A stretch of 64,000 nucleotides of DNA from Clostridium fessum (GTDB taxonomy: Bacteria; Bacillota; Clostridia; Lachnospirales; Lachnospiraceae). The translations under genes and the position numbers were made by a program. Under the pieces are notes generated by a model that saw only the letters and a program-made list of their open reading frames with translations, made no database searches and was not told where the DNA came from. Below are positions 54,085 to 63,721 of this stretch, one piece after another; the stretch's first letter is position 1; every line of letters begins with the position of its first letter. Location: contig NZ_PYLO01000002.1 of NCBI RefSeq assembly GCF_003024715.1, forward strand, positions 620,001-684,000. Direction: 5' to 3'.

Positions 54085-56449
54085 TATATTTTTCTCCTAT
54101 ATATTCTTTTCGTTCAAAATACTCCAGCAGTTCCCTACTTTCTCTTTCACACCCCGATTGTTCGCAATTTTTACATATATATTCACACGCTTCAGTTATT
54201 CTTCGTTCACTTGTCGTGTTCTTTCCTATCGGTAATTCCGAATTTAAGTATGTTGGATATAAATGAAAATAATCCGAAAAAACCGCCGTATGAGCTAAGA
54301 AAACACATTCTATATAATAACCCATTTTGTCCTTTTCAGGCTTTTTTTCTGCTATTGCGCACGAAATAAGTGCTGTAGTAAGAGCTGCTTTTACTACCAA
54401 AGCTCCTTTACCATCTATATAAGCTTTTTTAGCATACGTATACGCTTCTTCAAAGCTCTCAACATTGTCTTGGGTTCTATATATACTTTTTGCTCTTTGC
54501 AACCAATAATGTAAATCATTCTCTAATAATGGCTGCAAATCTTTATAGATAGTATAAATAAGACTTTTTGAGTCTTTGTTTGTTGAAAATATTTGGTTCA
54601 GCGTATCGAATAAAATAATATCTATATATAAACGTTTTCTCGAATAATCAAGTTTAAATTCTTTGACAATATAGTATATGCTATCCGATATTTCCTGTAT
54701 TTGAAATTGCTTTAATAATTCTATTAGTGCAATTTTACTATTATGAACCATTTTTGAACTTGAATGTTTTGTTGCCTCTTCTTCTGTTGTTAAAATCAAC
54801 TCAACAAATGGAGAAAACTTTTTACATATATCATTTATTTCATCGCGATTTAAATCAAGAGAAATCAAATCTGAATAGTATAATTTATCCAACGCACATA
54901 ACGCAATTAACACACTTCTTTCTTTAAGAGAAATCTTAATCTCTTTCTTTATAGTAAACGGTATATTTATATTTTGATCCTTTTTCAAAACATACAAATA
55001 ATCTATATTCGTTTGATCCGCCTTGCGCCTAACCAATCCAAAAGAATCCTGTACTTTATTACTCATTACGATTTCATTTTCATCAAATCTATTACTTATA
55101 TCAATTACATTACAATTCAAATTAGAGACCAAATAATTATCACTAGAATTTATCGCAATTACAACTTTATTATTATTATTATTTAATCGCGTCCTTAAAT
55201 CTATTAATAATCCATATACATTCGACGACATCGAATTACTATCAAACAAAAAAATACTATCCTTTTGTGATTCTAAAATTTTAAGAATCAACTCCTCATC
55301 CACAAATATTTCTGATGGGAAGTAAAAAACATCTCTTTTCTTATAATATTCCGCCAAATTGCACAAAACATATGTTTTTCCACTAAAGCGTCTTCCTTTC
55401 AACAAAACAAACGATGTTTTATCCAATTCATCCTGTATTTCCTTATTACAGTCTCGATAAATATGTAATGTACTTTTTAAAAAAGCATTTTTTTGAGTAT
55501 CAAATATTTTTGTATTTGAAATCAATTTCAAGGATTCTTTTTTTCCTTTTTCGATTATTATACTCGGATTTATATATTTATATATTTTTTCTCTATTTTC
55601 CCTTTCCAAGTACTGATACATTGAAACGAAATCCGGATAAAATTTTTCAAAATTTTCAACTATTATCACTCCATTAATTCCATGTTTCTTTAAACTTCTT
55701 TCTTCATCAAGTGTTGGTTTTTCATTTCTTAAAACAATCCTATATGCATCTTGCTGTATATTTTTACTTTTATTATAAACATATTGCAAATCCATTTCAT
55801 TTTGCAAACTACATCCAATAAAAAGCATATGTTGTTGTGCATAATCTGAAAGCAGTGCTTTATAAATATCTTTATTTTCTTCACTTGTAATTGCCTGTAA
55901 ATATTGTTCTTGGCTAAACACTATATTATTTTTATTATCATCTCTATATCTACTTTCATAATTCGCATCCCCATGTAATTTATATAATAATTTTTTAGAT
56001 GTTTTCGGTCGCCTAAATTTAAGATATGGCAATATTAATTGAAAATCCGAATTTTGTTCAATTCCATCATCCACATTTAATGTATATGCATATGGCCAAT
56101 TTACCTTTGTCAAAAAATCAATTTGTTGCTGTAATAATTTTACTTCCGTAAAATTATCCTCAAAATATTTTGCACGTTTTTCACTAGAAACGCATTCAAA
56201 GAACAAGTCTGAAACATCAAAAAAACTTTTTTTATTAACCTCTTCGTAACTATATAAACAATTTTTTTCTGCACATATCAGTTTACTCATTTCATTTTTT
56301 GCAAGTTTTCCATCCGGAACACCACCATTAACAGCTTGACATCCAGCTGTAAAACCAGCGCCGAAAACAGGAACAAGTTTCCTTTCAAGCGCATATCTAG
56401 CTAACTTTTTTATTCCCTCATCGTAATCTATAATATTAATTAAATTCAT
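54053..56449 (-). CDS. SIR2-domain NTPase, candidate anti-phage (STAND-like) protein
   Basis: Protein of 798 residues. N-terminal SIR2-like domain (about 20-280) with LVPVFGAGFTAGC (Gly30-Ala-Gly32), TLNVDD (Asn125), KLHGD (His159) and LFIGCSL, so the NAD-binding and catalytic residues appear intact. A P-loop NTPase follows, with Walker A GRRFSGKT (352-359) and Walker B-like SIFLFDS (Asp403). The C-terminal 300 residues are helical and repeat-like, suited to sensing. Known SIR2-STAND proteins degrade NAD+ when a phage protein binds, killing the infected cell. It is AT-rich and lies 20 nt after a glycosyltransferase gene. It ends inside glmS. Confidence 0.8.
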   Translation of the reverse strand: MNLINIIDYDEGIKKLARYALERKLVPVFGAGFTAGCQAVNGGVPDGKLAKNEMSKLICAEKNCLYSYEEVNKKSFFDVSDLFFECVSSEKRAKYFEDNFTEVKLLQQQIDFLTKVNWPYAYTLNVDDGIEQNSDFQLILPYLKFRRPKTSKKLLYKLHGDANYESRYRDDNKNNIVFSQEQYLQAITSEENKDIYKALLSDYAQQHMLFIGCSLQNEMDLQYVYNKSKNIQQDAYRIVLRNEKPTLDEERSLKKHGINGVIIVENFEKFYPDFVSMYQYLERENREKIYKYINPSIIIEKGKKESLKLISNTKIFDTQKNAFLKSTLHIYRDCNKEIQDELDKTSFVLLKGRRFSGKTYVLCNLAEYYKKRDVFYFPSEIFVDEELILKILESQKDSIFLFDSNSMSSNVYGLLIDLRTRLNNNNNKVVIAINSSDNYLVSNLNCNVIDISNRFDENEIVMSNKVQDSFGLVRRKADQTNIDYLYVLKKDQNINIPFTIKKEIKISLKERSVLIALCALDKLYYSDLISLDLNRDEINDICKKFSPFVELILTTEEEATKHSSSKMVHNSKIALIELLKQFQIQEISDSIYYIVKEFKLDYSRKRLYIDIILFDTLNQIFSTNKDSKSLIYTIYKDLQPLLENDLHYWLQRAKSIYRTQDNVESFEEAYTYAKKAYIDGKGALVVKAALTTALISCAIAEKKPEKDKMGYYIECVFLAHTAVFSDYFHLYPTYLNSELPIGKNTTSERRITEACEYICKNCEQSGCERESRELLEYFERKEYIGEKYNVRNSRIHRR

Positions 56450-56469
56450 TTTTTAATACCTACTTAATA

Positions 56470-57813
56470 TTATCCATTTCTCTTATTCAAGCAAAATTCA
56501 AAATACTTCCTAAAATTTTCTGTTTGAATTTTCCAATCCCATTGTTTTATATTCTCAAGATTTTCATTAGATAACTCTTTAAATACTTCTCTATTTTTTA
56601 ATAATTTAATTATTTTTTCTTTCAGTTCCTTAACCGTCCGTTCTTTCATAATAAAATTCTTTTGTAGAGTCCCCAAACATTCTTCCACAACACCCACATT
56701 TGTTGTAATAACCGGAACCCCACAAGCCATTGCTTCTAAAACCGGATTAGGTGTTCCTTCATGTAATGACGCGCAAATATAACAATCAATTTTGCTATAA
56801 AATTGAGGCATACGGTAATGCGGAATCATTTTTTCTTCCCTGTCAGAAGTATATAATTCGATATTATAGCCTTCCTGTCTTAATTCTTGTATCGCTGGCT
56901 TTATAATAGTATTAATTCCTTTTAAATCGTTAATACTCCACTTACTATTTCCTACCCACCCAACACGAATTAATCTATCATTTATATTGTCAAATCTACT
57001 TAAATTATTCGGTTGGAACAAATTCAAATCCACTCCATCTGGCAAGTAAGCATCCGGTCTTTTTTTTAATTCCACTTTTTCCTGGTATATTCTTTCAAGT
57101 TTTTTTGAAGATACAGCATATGCCGTTAGTATCGACTCTTTACGAGCAAACAACTTTTCTGTAACCATCTTTTCTTCATCATCTAAGCATAGATGGTCAT
57201 ATATTTCTGTTGATATTTTTTTGTTTTTTATGTACTTACTAAAAAACTCTTCTTTTGTATAACCCAATCGAAAAATTCGATTTTGCACCCATTCACTATC
57301 ATAAGATGATAATAATCCCCTCCAAAAAAAGTGAACTATTTTGCAGTCCTGACTTAAAATAAATATATCTGCCACATTCTCTATATCACAAGCATAAATC
57401 ACTTTAAAATCATAATATTGATTCAAATTTTTCTTTATTTGATCCGCAATATGATCAAACGCCCAATCAGGTCTATCTACAATTAAAGCTATTTTTTCTT
57501 TTTTATTTTTTTGTTTTTTATTTTCATCTACAACATCATAAACACACTCTCGTTGTATCTCTTTTCTTCCTTTTACTATGTCAATCAACTTCCAACATTT
57601 ATTAACTATTCGATATCCTTTTGTTTTTTTTATAACTCGCAAATCCGTTTCTAATCTATTTGTTCGCTCCCATAAAATATCACATTCTTTTGTTTTCATT
57701 TCCAACAATCTCTGTGTTCGCTCTTTTTCAACCTCTATAATTCTTTTCTCCTCTTTCAAATCTTGAACTCTTTTAATAGAAGTAGACTCTTCTGTAAAAT
57801 CTGTTCTTTCCAT
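56470..57813 (-). CDS. Family 4 glycosyltransferase with N-terminal coiled coil
   Basis: Protein of 447 residues. The first 65 are a charged coiled coil (EEKRIIEVEKERTQRLLEMK). A GT-B domain follows, with IALIVDRPDWAFDHIADQIK, VHFFWRGLLSS, IRVGWVGNSKW and CASLHEGTPNPVLEAMACGVPVI. Coiled-coil fusions of this kind may organise the polysaccharide complex. It begins 3 nt after the preceding stop, with AGAGGAG overlapping that gene's end. Strongly AT-rich. Confidence 0.85.
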   Translation of the reverse strand: MERTDFTEESTSIKRVQDLKEEKRIIEVEKERTQRLLEMKTKECDILWERTNRLETDLRVIKKTKGYRIVNKCWKLIDIVKGRKEIQRECVYDVVDENKKQKNKKEKIALIVDRPDWAFDHIADQIKKNLNQYYDFKVIYACDIENVADIFILSQDCKIVHFFWRGLLSSYDSEWVQNRIFRLGYTKEEFFSKYIKNKKISTEIYDHLCLDDEEKMVTEKLFARKESILTAYAVSSKKLERIYQEKVELKKRPDAYLPDGVDLNLFQPNNLSRFDNINDRLIRVGWVGNSKWSINDLKGINTIIKPAIQELRQEGYNIELYTSDREEKMIPHYRMPQFYSKIDCYICASLHEGTPNPVLEAMACGVPVITTNVGVVEECLGTLQKNFIMKERTVKELKEKIIKLLKNREVFKELSNENLENIKQWDWKIQTENFRKYFEFCLNKRNG

Positions 57814-57816
57814 AAT

Positions 57817-59238
57817 TTATTCTCCTCTTTTTATCTTCCTTAGTACTTTTTTCAAGAATCTGATATCCGAAATAGATTCTTGCATTTTAATTTTATTTAA
57901 TTCATCAACTCTATACTCATCCATTCCCATTTCAAATAAACATCCCGACAGTCTAATTGTCAATTCATCCATTTTAGCAATATGTGATGTAGGAGACAAA
58001 TATACTAACCTCTCTACCCTATTATCCAATAATACTTTTTGTATATCTCTACTTCTATATTGATAATCACCCCAATTTGCTTTTTCTGCCGAAAAAATAT
58101 GCTCCAACTGACATTCTAAATATCGATCTCCTTCTTCTGGAGAATTCTCGTCGGTAATCAGTAAAACTTGTTTTCCTTTTTCTTCGAAATATTTTTTATA
58201 GTTTAATAAAACCCTATCCATTTCCAGATATCCAACATATCGATAATAAATTGCCACTTTTGATTTATCATTTATTCTCTTTAATATTAAATCCTGTTTT
58301 TCAAAATAATTAGATCCTATTAATTTTATTACATCTTGAGCATCCCAATACTGTAATAATAATTCAAAACATTTTCTTGCATTTTTCTCTTCGATTTTAT
58401 ATAACCAACAATCAATACAATCCAACAAAATTTCATCTTTTAAATTAAAAAACTCATTTTTATAGTCTTCGAATTTACATTGATGAATCAAAAATTGTTT
58501 TACGTTTTCGACAATTACAGAGCCCTTACATCTACTTTCAAAACGTTTAATATCTAATACGTTTCCCCCCGTAACTCCAACACCCAAGCGATAATGATAA
58601 AACTTTTCTTTTATTATTCCTACATGTTTGGCATAATAAGAAAGAATAAACAGTGCATATCTGTCTTCTGCAGATACATATTTTCCATCTAAAAGCTTAG
58701 CAAATCCCTCTTTGCACAACTCTGTTTTCCAAATTTTATTGACCAAGTTGCAATTAAATTTATGTTCAACAAAACAGGCACTTAAAATATCTTTCTGTAT
58801 CCCACTTGTGTCCTCTGGATTCATAAAATGATCAACCCATAAAATCAAATCGTCTGCCAGTTTTTCTCCCGCCAAAATTTCTGCTCCAAATTGTGCAAAA
58901 TCATATTCTTCTTTCTCCATAATGCAAAAAAGATATTCGCAAGTATTCAAAGATATATAATCATCACTATCTAAAAATAATATATATTTACCTGTCGCTA
59001 TTTCTACTGCATCTTTTCGAGTTTTGCATAAACCCATATTTTCAGCATGTTTTATTAATTTAATACGTCTGTCTCGATTCGCATATTCTTGCAGTATTTT
59101 TAGTGAACTATCTTCTGATGCATCGTCCACACAAATGATTTCGATATCTTTTTCTGTCTGGTTAATTGCGCTCTCCAGGCACTCCCGCAGATATTTTTCA
59201 ACATTATAAACTGGTATCAATATGGATATTTTTGGCAT
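57817..59238 (-). CDS. Family 2 glycosyltransferase with long C-terminal extension
   Basis: Protein of 473 residues. GT2 domain in the first 220: KISILIPVYNVEKYLRECLE, CVDDASEDSSL, LFLDSDDYISL (metal-binding DxD). The other 250 residues are unrecognised and contain SKVAIYYRYVGYLEMDRVLL and a second small alpha/beta domain. ATG at 59238 with GGAGGGG 2-3 nt upstream of TT-ATG; the frame extends 6 codons upstream. AT-rich like its neighbours to the left. Confidence 0.85.
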   Translation of the reverse strand: MPKISILIPVYNVEKYLRECLESAINQTEKDIEIICVDDASEDSSLKILQEYANRDRRIKLIKHAENMGLCKTRKDAVEIATGKYILFLDSDDYISLNTCEYLFCIMEKEEYDFAQFGAEILAGEKLADDLILWVDHFMNPEDTSGIQKDILSACFVEHKFNCNLVNKIWKTELCKEGFAKLLDGKYVSAEDRYALFILSYYAKHVGIIKEKFYHYRLGVGVTGGNVLDIKRFESRCKGSVIVENVKQFLIHQCKFEDYKNEFFNLKDEILLDCIDCWLYKIEEKNARKCFELLLQYWDAQDVIKLIGSNYFEKQDLILKRINDKSKVAIYYRYVGYLEMDRVLLNYKKYFEEKGKQVLLITDENSPEEGDRYLECQLEHIFSAEKANWGDYQYRSRDIQKVLLDNRVERLVYLSPTSHIAKMDELTIRLSGCLFEMGMDEYRVDELNKIKMQESISDIRFLKKVLRKIKRGE

Positions 59239-59255
59239 AACCCCTCCAATATACA

Positions 59256-61139
59256 CTAACGTTTTCTCTTAATGATTCCCTTAACCCACTCTCTCCTCCG
59301 ACTCCCAATCGGCAGCACCTTATTGGCGATCTTCCGGATGCCCGCGTTCTGCTCCATCCTTGCGATTCTTGACAGTTCCGCTTCTCTCTCATCCATCAGG
59401 CATCGTTTCGTTTTTCTCAGGATCATCGGATAATACGGCGACAGCTTCGCATACTCCCAGAAATATTCCGCAAAATCACAGTCCACCACATCCCAAGGTT
59501 TCTGGTATCCAGCGAAATGGATCAGATACGGGCGTTTTCTCGCCTGTGTGTATGCTTCATAGAGCTGTCTCGGCGCCATCTTGAGAATGTCCATACGGCT
59601 GCGTCCAATCTCTTGCCAGTCCATCAGCGTGTTCCACTGCTGTGGCAGGTAAGTTACTTTGTTTTTGCACACGATGTTCAGGATATCCTGATCGTGACAG
59701 CGATAGGAATGGGTCAGTGCCATCTGAATCATATCTTCTGAACTCATCGTCCTGCGGAGTCCGTCCAGATCAAGAATCAGGACACCTGCCTGGAAATAGT
59801 CATACGGGCTATCCAGACCCAATATCTCGGTCGCATAGGTCTGCCAGTTGTTCTGGTTCAGATTCAGCTGTCCTGCCACATCGATGTCTTTTGCTGCCCC
59901 GATCACAGCTCCGTTCAGGTCGAAATCATACAGTTCTGCTACGTCATGATCGGCTACCATATCACAGTCCAGGTAGAGAATCTTGTGATAATTCGGCATG
60001 ATTTCCGGGATGATCAGGCGGTAATATGTCTCTACGGACAAGTGCTGATCGACAAATAATTTGCCCGCATCGAAGTATTCACATACTCGGATGAAACGAA
60101 TCGATATATTCTGTTTGTCCCTGGCTGCCATGGAAATCAGATGCTGATTTTTCTCAGAAATGTCGTTGTACAGAATAATGATGTCATACTCTCTCTCCGG
60201 TGAGGCATTCACAATCACCGAGCGGATCATGATGTCAAGATACGGTGAAAATTTATCGTTGGCAGACAGCACGATCGGCACGCCTGCCGGATAAACCGGC
60301 TCCAGAACCGCTTTCGGCGCTGTCTCTTTGAACAGGGTTTTCGGCAATTCTCCCGCCCGGATTCCCGGCTGGGTTTTCAGCCACTCATAGTAGATGCCGC
60401 AAAGGCGTTCTGCCAGATATCCCATCACCCGGTATTCTTCCACGCTGTACCAGGTACTGTCGATCCGCTTTTCTGTCTCAAAAAGGATGTCAAAGAGCCA
60501 TGCACAGTAGTCTTTATAGATCTCTTTTTTCATGATGAACATATTGCACTCATGGGCGTTTTCGGACTGCATATACGAATCTGCTGTCTGTGCAAACGCC
60601 GGATATTTTTCTTTCAAAATCTGCAGGGTAATGTCGAGATCTTTCCGGTGCTGGAAAGGAACCATGCCATATTCATGGTATACATCCATCGTTTTTCCTT
60701 CTGTCTTAATGCGCGGATACCGGCGTCCGCGGACGCTGATCACGTCATATTTTGTGATCAGATCGCGCATAATCTCCGGCTGAAGTTTCATTTCCTCGAT
60801 CGCTTCTTCTGAGATGCGGTCATAGGCAATATTCCCCCATCCATCGTCTTTGTTCAGAGACGGATCAAATGCCAGATAGCGGCGGTAATGGAAAAATCCA
60901 TAGTAATCCGCCTCTTCGTTTTTCCATGCCCAATACTGTGCCGTCAGCTCACAGTATGTCTTATTCCGTTCGGAAATATTGTCTCCCTCATCGTCATGCA
61001 GCATCCCCGGAAGTTTTTTTCCGGAGAGTGCCGTTCCTACCTGAATCGGGTATAAATATGGGTTTTCCGGCACATAGGCCGGTTTGTGGCAGACCACGTA
61101 GATCCGGATATCCGGGTTCTGTCCTGCTTGTTTTTCCAT
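59256..61139 (-). CDS. DUF4422-GT8 fusion glycosyltransferase
   Basis: Protein of 627 residues with two transferase-like parts. The N-terminal 240 residues form a DUF4422 domain (IYVVCHKPAYVPENPYLYPI, YCELTAQYWAWKN, YYGFFHYRRYLAFD), seen in capsule synthesis clusters. From about residue 285 a GT8 domain follows (VPIVLSANDKFSPYLDIMIR, KILYLDCDMVADHDVAELYD with DxD, QDILNIVCKN, LIHFAGYQKPW). ATG at 61139 with AAAGGA upstream; the frame is open 78 codons earlier, across the adjacent ABC gene's end, without similarity. GC is higher than in the genes to the left. Confidence 0.87.
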   Translation of the reverse strand: MEKQAGQNPDIRIYVVCHKPAYVPENPYLYPIQVGTALSGKKLPGMLHDDEGDNISERNKTYCELTAQYWAWKNEEADYYGFFHYRRYLAFDPSLNKDDGWGNIAYDRISEEAIEEMKLQPEIMRDLITKYDVISVRGRRYPRIKTEGKTMDVYHEYGMVPFQHRKDLDITLQILKEKYPAFAQTADSYMQSENAHECNMFIMKKEIYKDYCAWLFDILFETEKRIDSTWYSVEEYRVMGYLAERLCGIYYEWLKTQPGIRAGELPKTLFKETAPKAVLEPVYPAGVPIVLSANDKFSPYLDIMIRSVIVNASPEREYDIIILYNDISEKNQHLISMAARDKQNISIRFIRVCEYFDAGKLFVDQHLSVETYYRLIIPEIMPNYHKILYLDCDMVADHDVAELYDFDLNGAVIGAAKDIDVAGQLNLNQNNWQTYATEILGLDSPYDYFQAGVLILDLDGLRRTMSSEDMIQMALTHSYRCHDQDILNIVCKNKVTYLPQQWNTLMDWQEIGRSRMDILKMAPRQLYEAYTQARKRPYLIHFAGYQKPWDVVDCDFAEYFWEYAKLSPYYPMILRKTKRCLMDEREAELSRIARMEQNAGIRKIANKVLPIGSRRREWVKGIIKRKR

Positions 61140-61180
61140 GTATATTACATTCCTTTCATCTACAGCATTTTGCGGGATTT

Positions 61181-61942
61181 TTATGCGTTTTCCGGCAGAT
61201 TCAGGCTTTCCATATAAGCATCGCAGACGCTCTCTGCCTCGCCCTGCATAACCACATTTCCCTTGTTCAGCCAGATTGCATGGTCGCAGAGCTGACGCAC
61301 CGTTGCCATCGTATGGGAGACGAACAAAAGCGTCGTACCATTTTCCAGCATATGATGCATGCGCTCCTGGCATTTTTCCTGGAACGCTGCGTCTCCGACC
61401 GCCAGTACCTCATCGACGATCAGGATCTCCGGCTGCACGATCGTGGCGATAGCAAATCCCAGACGGGCTGCCATACCGGAGGAATAGTTTTTGATCGGCA
61501 TATTCATGAAATCTTTGAGTTCTGCAAACTCGACGATCTCATCATAATGCGCATCCATAAATTCCTTGCTGTAACCGAGAACGGCGCCATTTAAATAAAT
61601 GTTTTCCGTCGCCGTCAGTTCCCCGTCGAATCCGGCACCCAGCTCGATCAGTGGTGCAATGCTTCCTCTCACTTCTACCGTGCCGCGGTACGGCTTCAGG
61701 ATGCCGCAGATCAGTTTTAACAGGGTTGATTTTCCGGAACCATTGGTTCCGATGAGGCCCCACGCTTCCCCGCGTTTTACTTCAAAATTGATATCTTTCA
61801 GAGCCATGAATTCCTGAAACATGAGCTCCCGTTTGATCAGTTTTACAAAATATTCTTTTAAGTTATCGATGCGCTCGGAAGCCATATTGAAACGGACCGC
61901 CGCATTGGTTACTTTTATGATTGTATCTTTGTCCGATGCCAT
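61181..61942 (-). CDS. ABC exporter ATP-binding subunit (Wzt/TagH-like)
   Basis: ATPase of 253 residues that drives polysaccharide export. Walker A GTNGSGKST, signature NYSSGMAARLGFAIAT and Walker B ILIVDEVLAVGD, with the family's N-terminal KVTNAAVRFNMASERIDNLKEY. It lacks the C-terminal carbohydrate-binding domain of some Wzt proteins. AGGAGG lies 5 nt before the ATG and 9 nt separate it from the permease gene. Confidence 0.93.
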   Translation of the reverse strand: MASDKDTIIKVTNAAVRFNMASERIDNLKEYFVKLIKRELMFQEFMALKDINFEVKRGEAWGLIGTNGSGKSTLLKLICGILKPYRGTVEVRGSIAPLIELGAGFDGELTATENIYLNGAVLGYSKEFMDAHYDEIVEFAELKDFMNMPIKNYSSGMAARLGFAIATIVQPEILIVDEVLAVGDAAFQEKCQERMHHMLENGTTLLFVSHTMATVRQLCDHAIWLNKGNVVMQGEAESVCDAYMESLNLPENA

Positions 61943-61951
61943 TTCTGCCTC

Positions 61952-62740
61952 CTAGATATATAAGATAAATTTATCCTGCGTCTTTAAGAACGCGCCCACT
62001 CCGACCAGAAGTGCGATACCTGCTGCCACGAATCCGGCGATGATCAGATACGGATCTGGCATCCGGCATTCCAGAACGATCTGTCTGAACTGCGTGATAT
62101 AGAAGTACATCGGATTCAGGGTCATAACCAGTTTCCGCAGTGCCTCCGGAAGCAGGGTGATCGGATAAAATAATGGGGTCAGGTACATCCATGCGGTCAG
62201 TACTGCATTGTAAATATGCTGGATATCACGGAAGAATACACATCCCTGTGCTAACAGCATTCCCAGTCCCAGGCAGAATAGATATTCCTGCAAAAGAATC
62301 ACCGGAATGAACAGAAAGAATACATTCGGGACTACCCGGCACACAATAAATACGATAATAAGTGCCCCCAGAGCAAATATCATATTTACAAAGGAACTTG
62401 TGATTTTAGAGACGGTAAATACATATTTCGGTACATACGTTTTTTTTAGCAGGGACGCATTTCCAATGATGGAAAAGATCGCCTGTGTGGTTGATTCACT
62501 CATAAAGTTATAAAGAGTCTGTCCGATAATCAGGTATACCGGGAAATTGGTAATATCCGACCGGAACATATTGGAGAATACAATTACCATGATAACCATA
62601 ACCATCAGCGGATTCAGAATACTCCAAAGATACCCCAGAAAGCTCCGGCGGTATTTCAGCTTGATGTCTTTTGTGACAAGCTGCTGCATCAGGAAGCGGT
62701 ATTTGTAAAATCCGCCCAGTCGTTTTAAGAACAAATTCAT
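61952..62740 (-). CDS. ABC exporter permease (Wzm/TagG-like)
   Basis: Membrane subunit of the polysaccharide exporter, 262 residues with six helices. It shows DIKLKYRRSFLGYLWSILNP at the N-terminus and YLTPLFYPITLLPEALRKLV with MYFYITQFRQIV at the end, as in ABC2 permeases. Partner of the ATPase that follows. AAAGGAAAA precedes the ATG. Confidence 0.93.
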   Translation of the reverse strand: MNLFLKRLGGFYKYRFLMQQLVTKDIKLKYRRSFLGYLWSILNPLMVMVIMVIVFSNMFRSDITNFPVYLIIGQTLYNFMSESTTQAIFSIIGNASLLKKTYVPKYVFTVSKITSSFVNMIFALGALIIVFIVCRVVPNVFFLFIPVILLQEYLFCLGLGMLLAQGCVFFRDIQHIYNAVLTAWMYLTPLFYPITLLPEALRKLVMTLNPMYFYITQFRQIVLECRMPDPYLIIAGFVAAGIALLVGVGAFLKTQDKFILYI

Positions 62741-62767
62741 ATCTTTTTCCTTTCTCTTTTTTTTCTT

Positions 62768-63718
62768 TTATCTCAGAAAAAGTCCGCGCAGCAGAACCCG
62801 TCTTAAACTTCCTGCCGGAAATAAGCGGTTTAATCTGCGCATGTCTATTTTTATTTTGATCTTTGTCGGTTTTAGCCTGAATTCCCGTATATTGGATGTG
62901 CTTTCCTCCTTTCCCGGTTCGGTATGATAGAATTTCAGATAGGGAAGTTCCGCACACTGCGTCCCCCTGTTTCTCTGATATAAGTAAAAGATGCCGAACA
63001 GGCGCTCCGCCAGATACCCAATCAGTCTCGGCTCCTGTTTCTGCCTGTCTGCTTCTTTTCTCTCTGCTTCAAAGGCGCTTAAAAGCGTAAAAAGCCATTC
63101 CATGTATTTCTGGAACAGCTCTTTTTTCATGATATACATATTCATATAATAGATTTCTTTGGAATGCATATATGCGTCCGCCGCATCTGCATATTCCGGA
63201 TAAATCCGGTTTAAAAGTGCCAGCATCTGATTCAGATTGTTTCCATCATGATACTGACAGTATTGTCGGTAAACCGTTGTATTGATTCGTTCGCGATACA
63301 CGGTCAGAAGATCGTATTGTTCGATCTGGCGGCACATCCAGTCTTCCTCGATCCAGTATGGTGTCAGATCTTCCCATACGGAATCTAATTCTATATATGG
63401 GATATGACGTTTTCCTATTATTTTCCCTTTCGCAGTCACCGGGCTTAGATTGCGAAAGGTCAGATAACGGCGATAATGGAAAAATCCGTAATAATCGCAA
63501 TCCAAATGTTTCCACGCCCAGTACTGGGCTGTCAGTTCGCAATAATCTGGATTTTTTTCGGATATATTATCGCCCTCATTGTCATGGTATGCCATTCCTT
63601 CCAGCCGCCGATCTGTCAGAGCCGTTCCCACCTGTATCGGATAAAAAAGGGGATTTTCCGGCACATACGTTGGCTTATGACAGGCAATCAAAATGCGTAT
63701 ATCTGCTTGTTTTTCCAT
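62768..63718 (-). CDS. DUF4422 capsule-synthesis protein
   Basis: Protein of 316 residues with a DUF4422 domain at 1-240 (ILIACHKPTYVPENPLFYPI, YCELTAQYWAWKH, YYGFFHYRRYLTF), closely similar to the N-terminal part of the fusion protein at 59256-61139. A basic tail of about 70 residues follows. DUF4422 proteins are probable glycosyltransferases. The two copies probably arose by duplication within the operon. The ribosome binding site is weak. Confidence 0.85.
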   Translation of the reverse strand: MEKQADIRILIACHKPTYVPENPLFYPIQVGTALTDRRLEGMAYHDNEGDNISEKNPDYCELTAQYWAWKHLDCDYYGFFHYRRYLTFRNLSPVTAKGKIIGKRHIPYIELDSVWEDLTPYWIEEDWMCRQIEQYDLLTVYRERINTTVYRQYCQYHDGNNLNQMLALLNRIYPEYADAADAYMHSKEIYYMNMYIMKKELFQKYMEWLFTLLSAFEAERKEADRQKQEPRLIGYLAERLFGIFYLYQRNRGTQCAELPYLKFYHTEPGKEESTSNIREFRLKPTKIKIKIDMRRLNRLFPAGSLRRVLLRGLFLR

Positions 63719-63721
63719 GTT

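Noticed and set aside
54085-54300. glmS ribozyme
   Set aside because: Looked for upstream of glmS because it is common in Firmicutes. The region is coding for the SIR2-NTPase and shows no ribozyme core.
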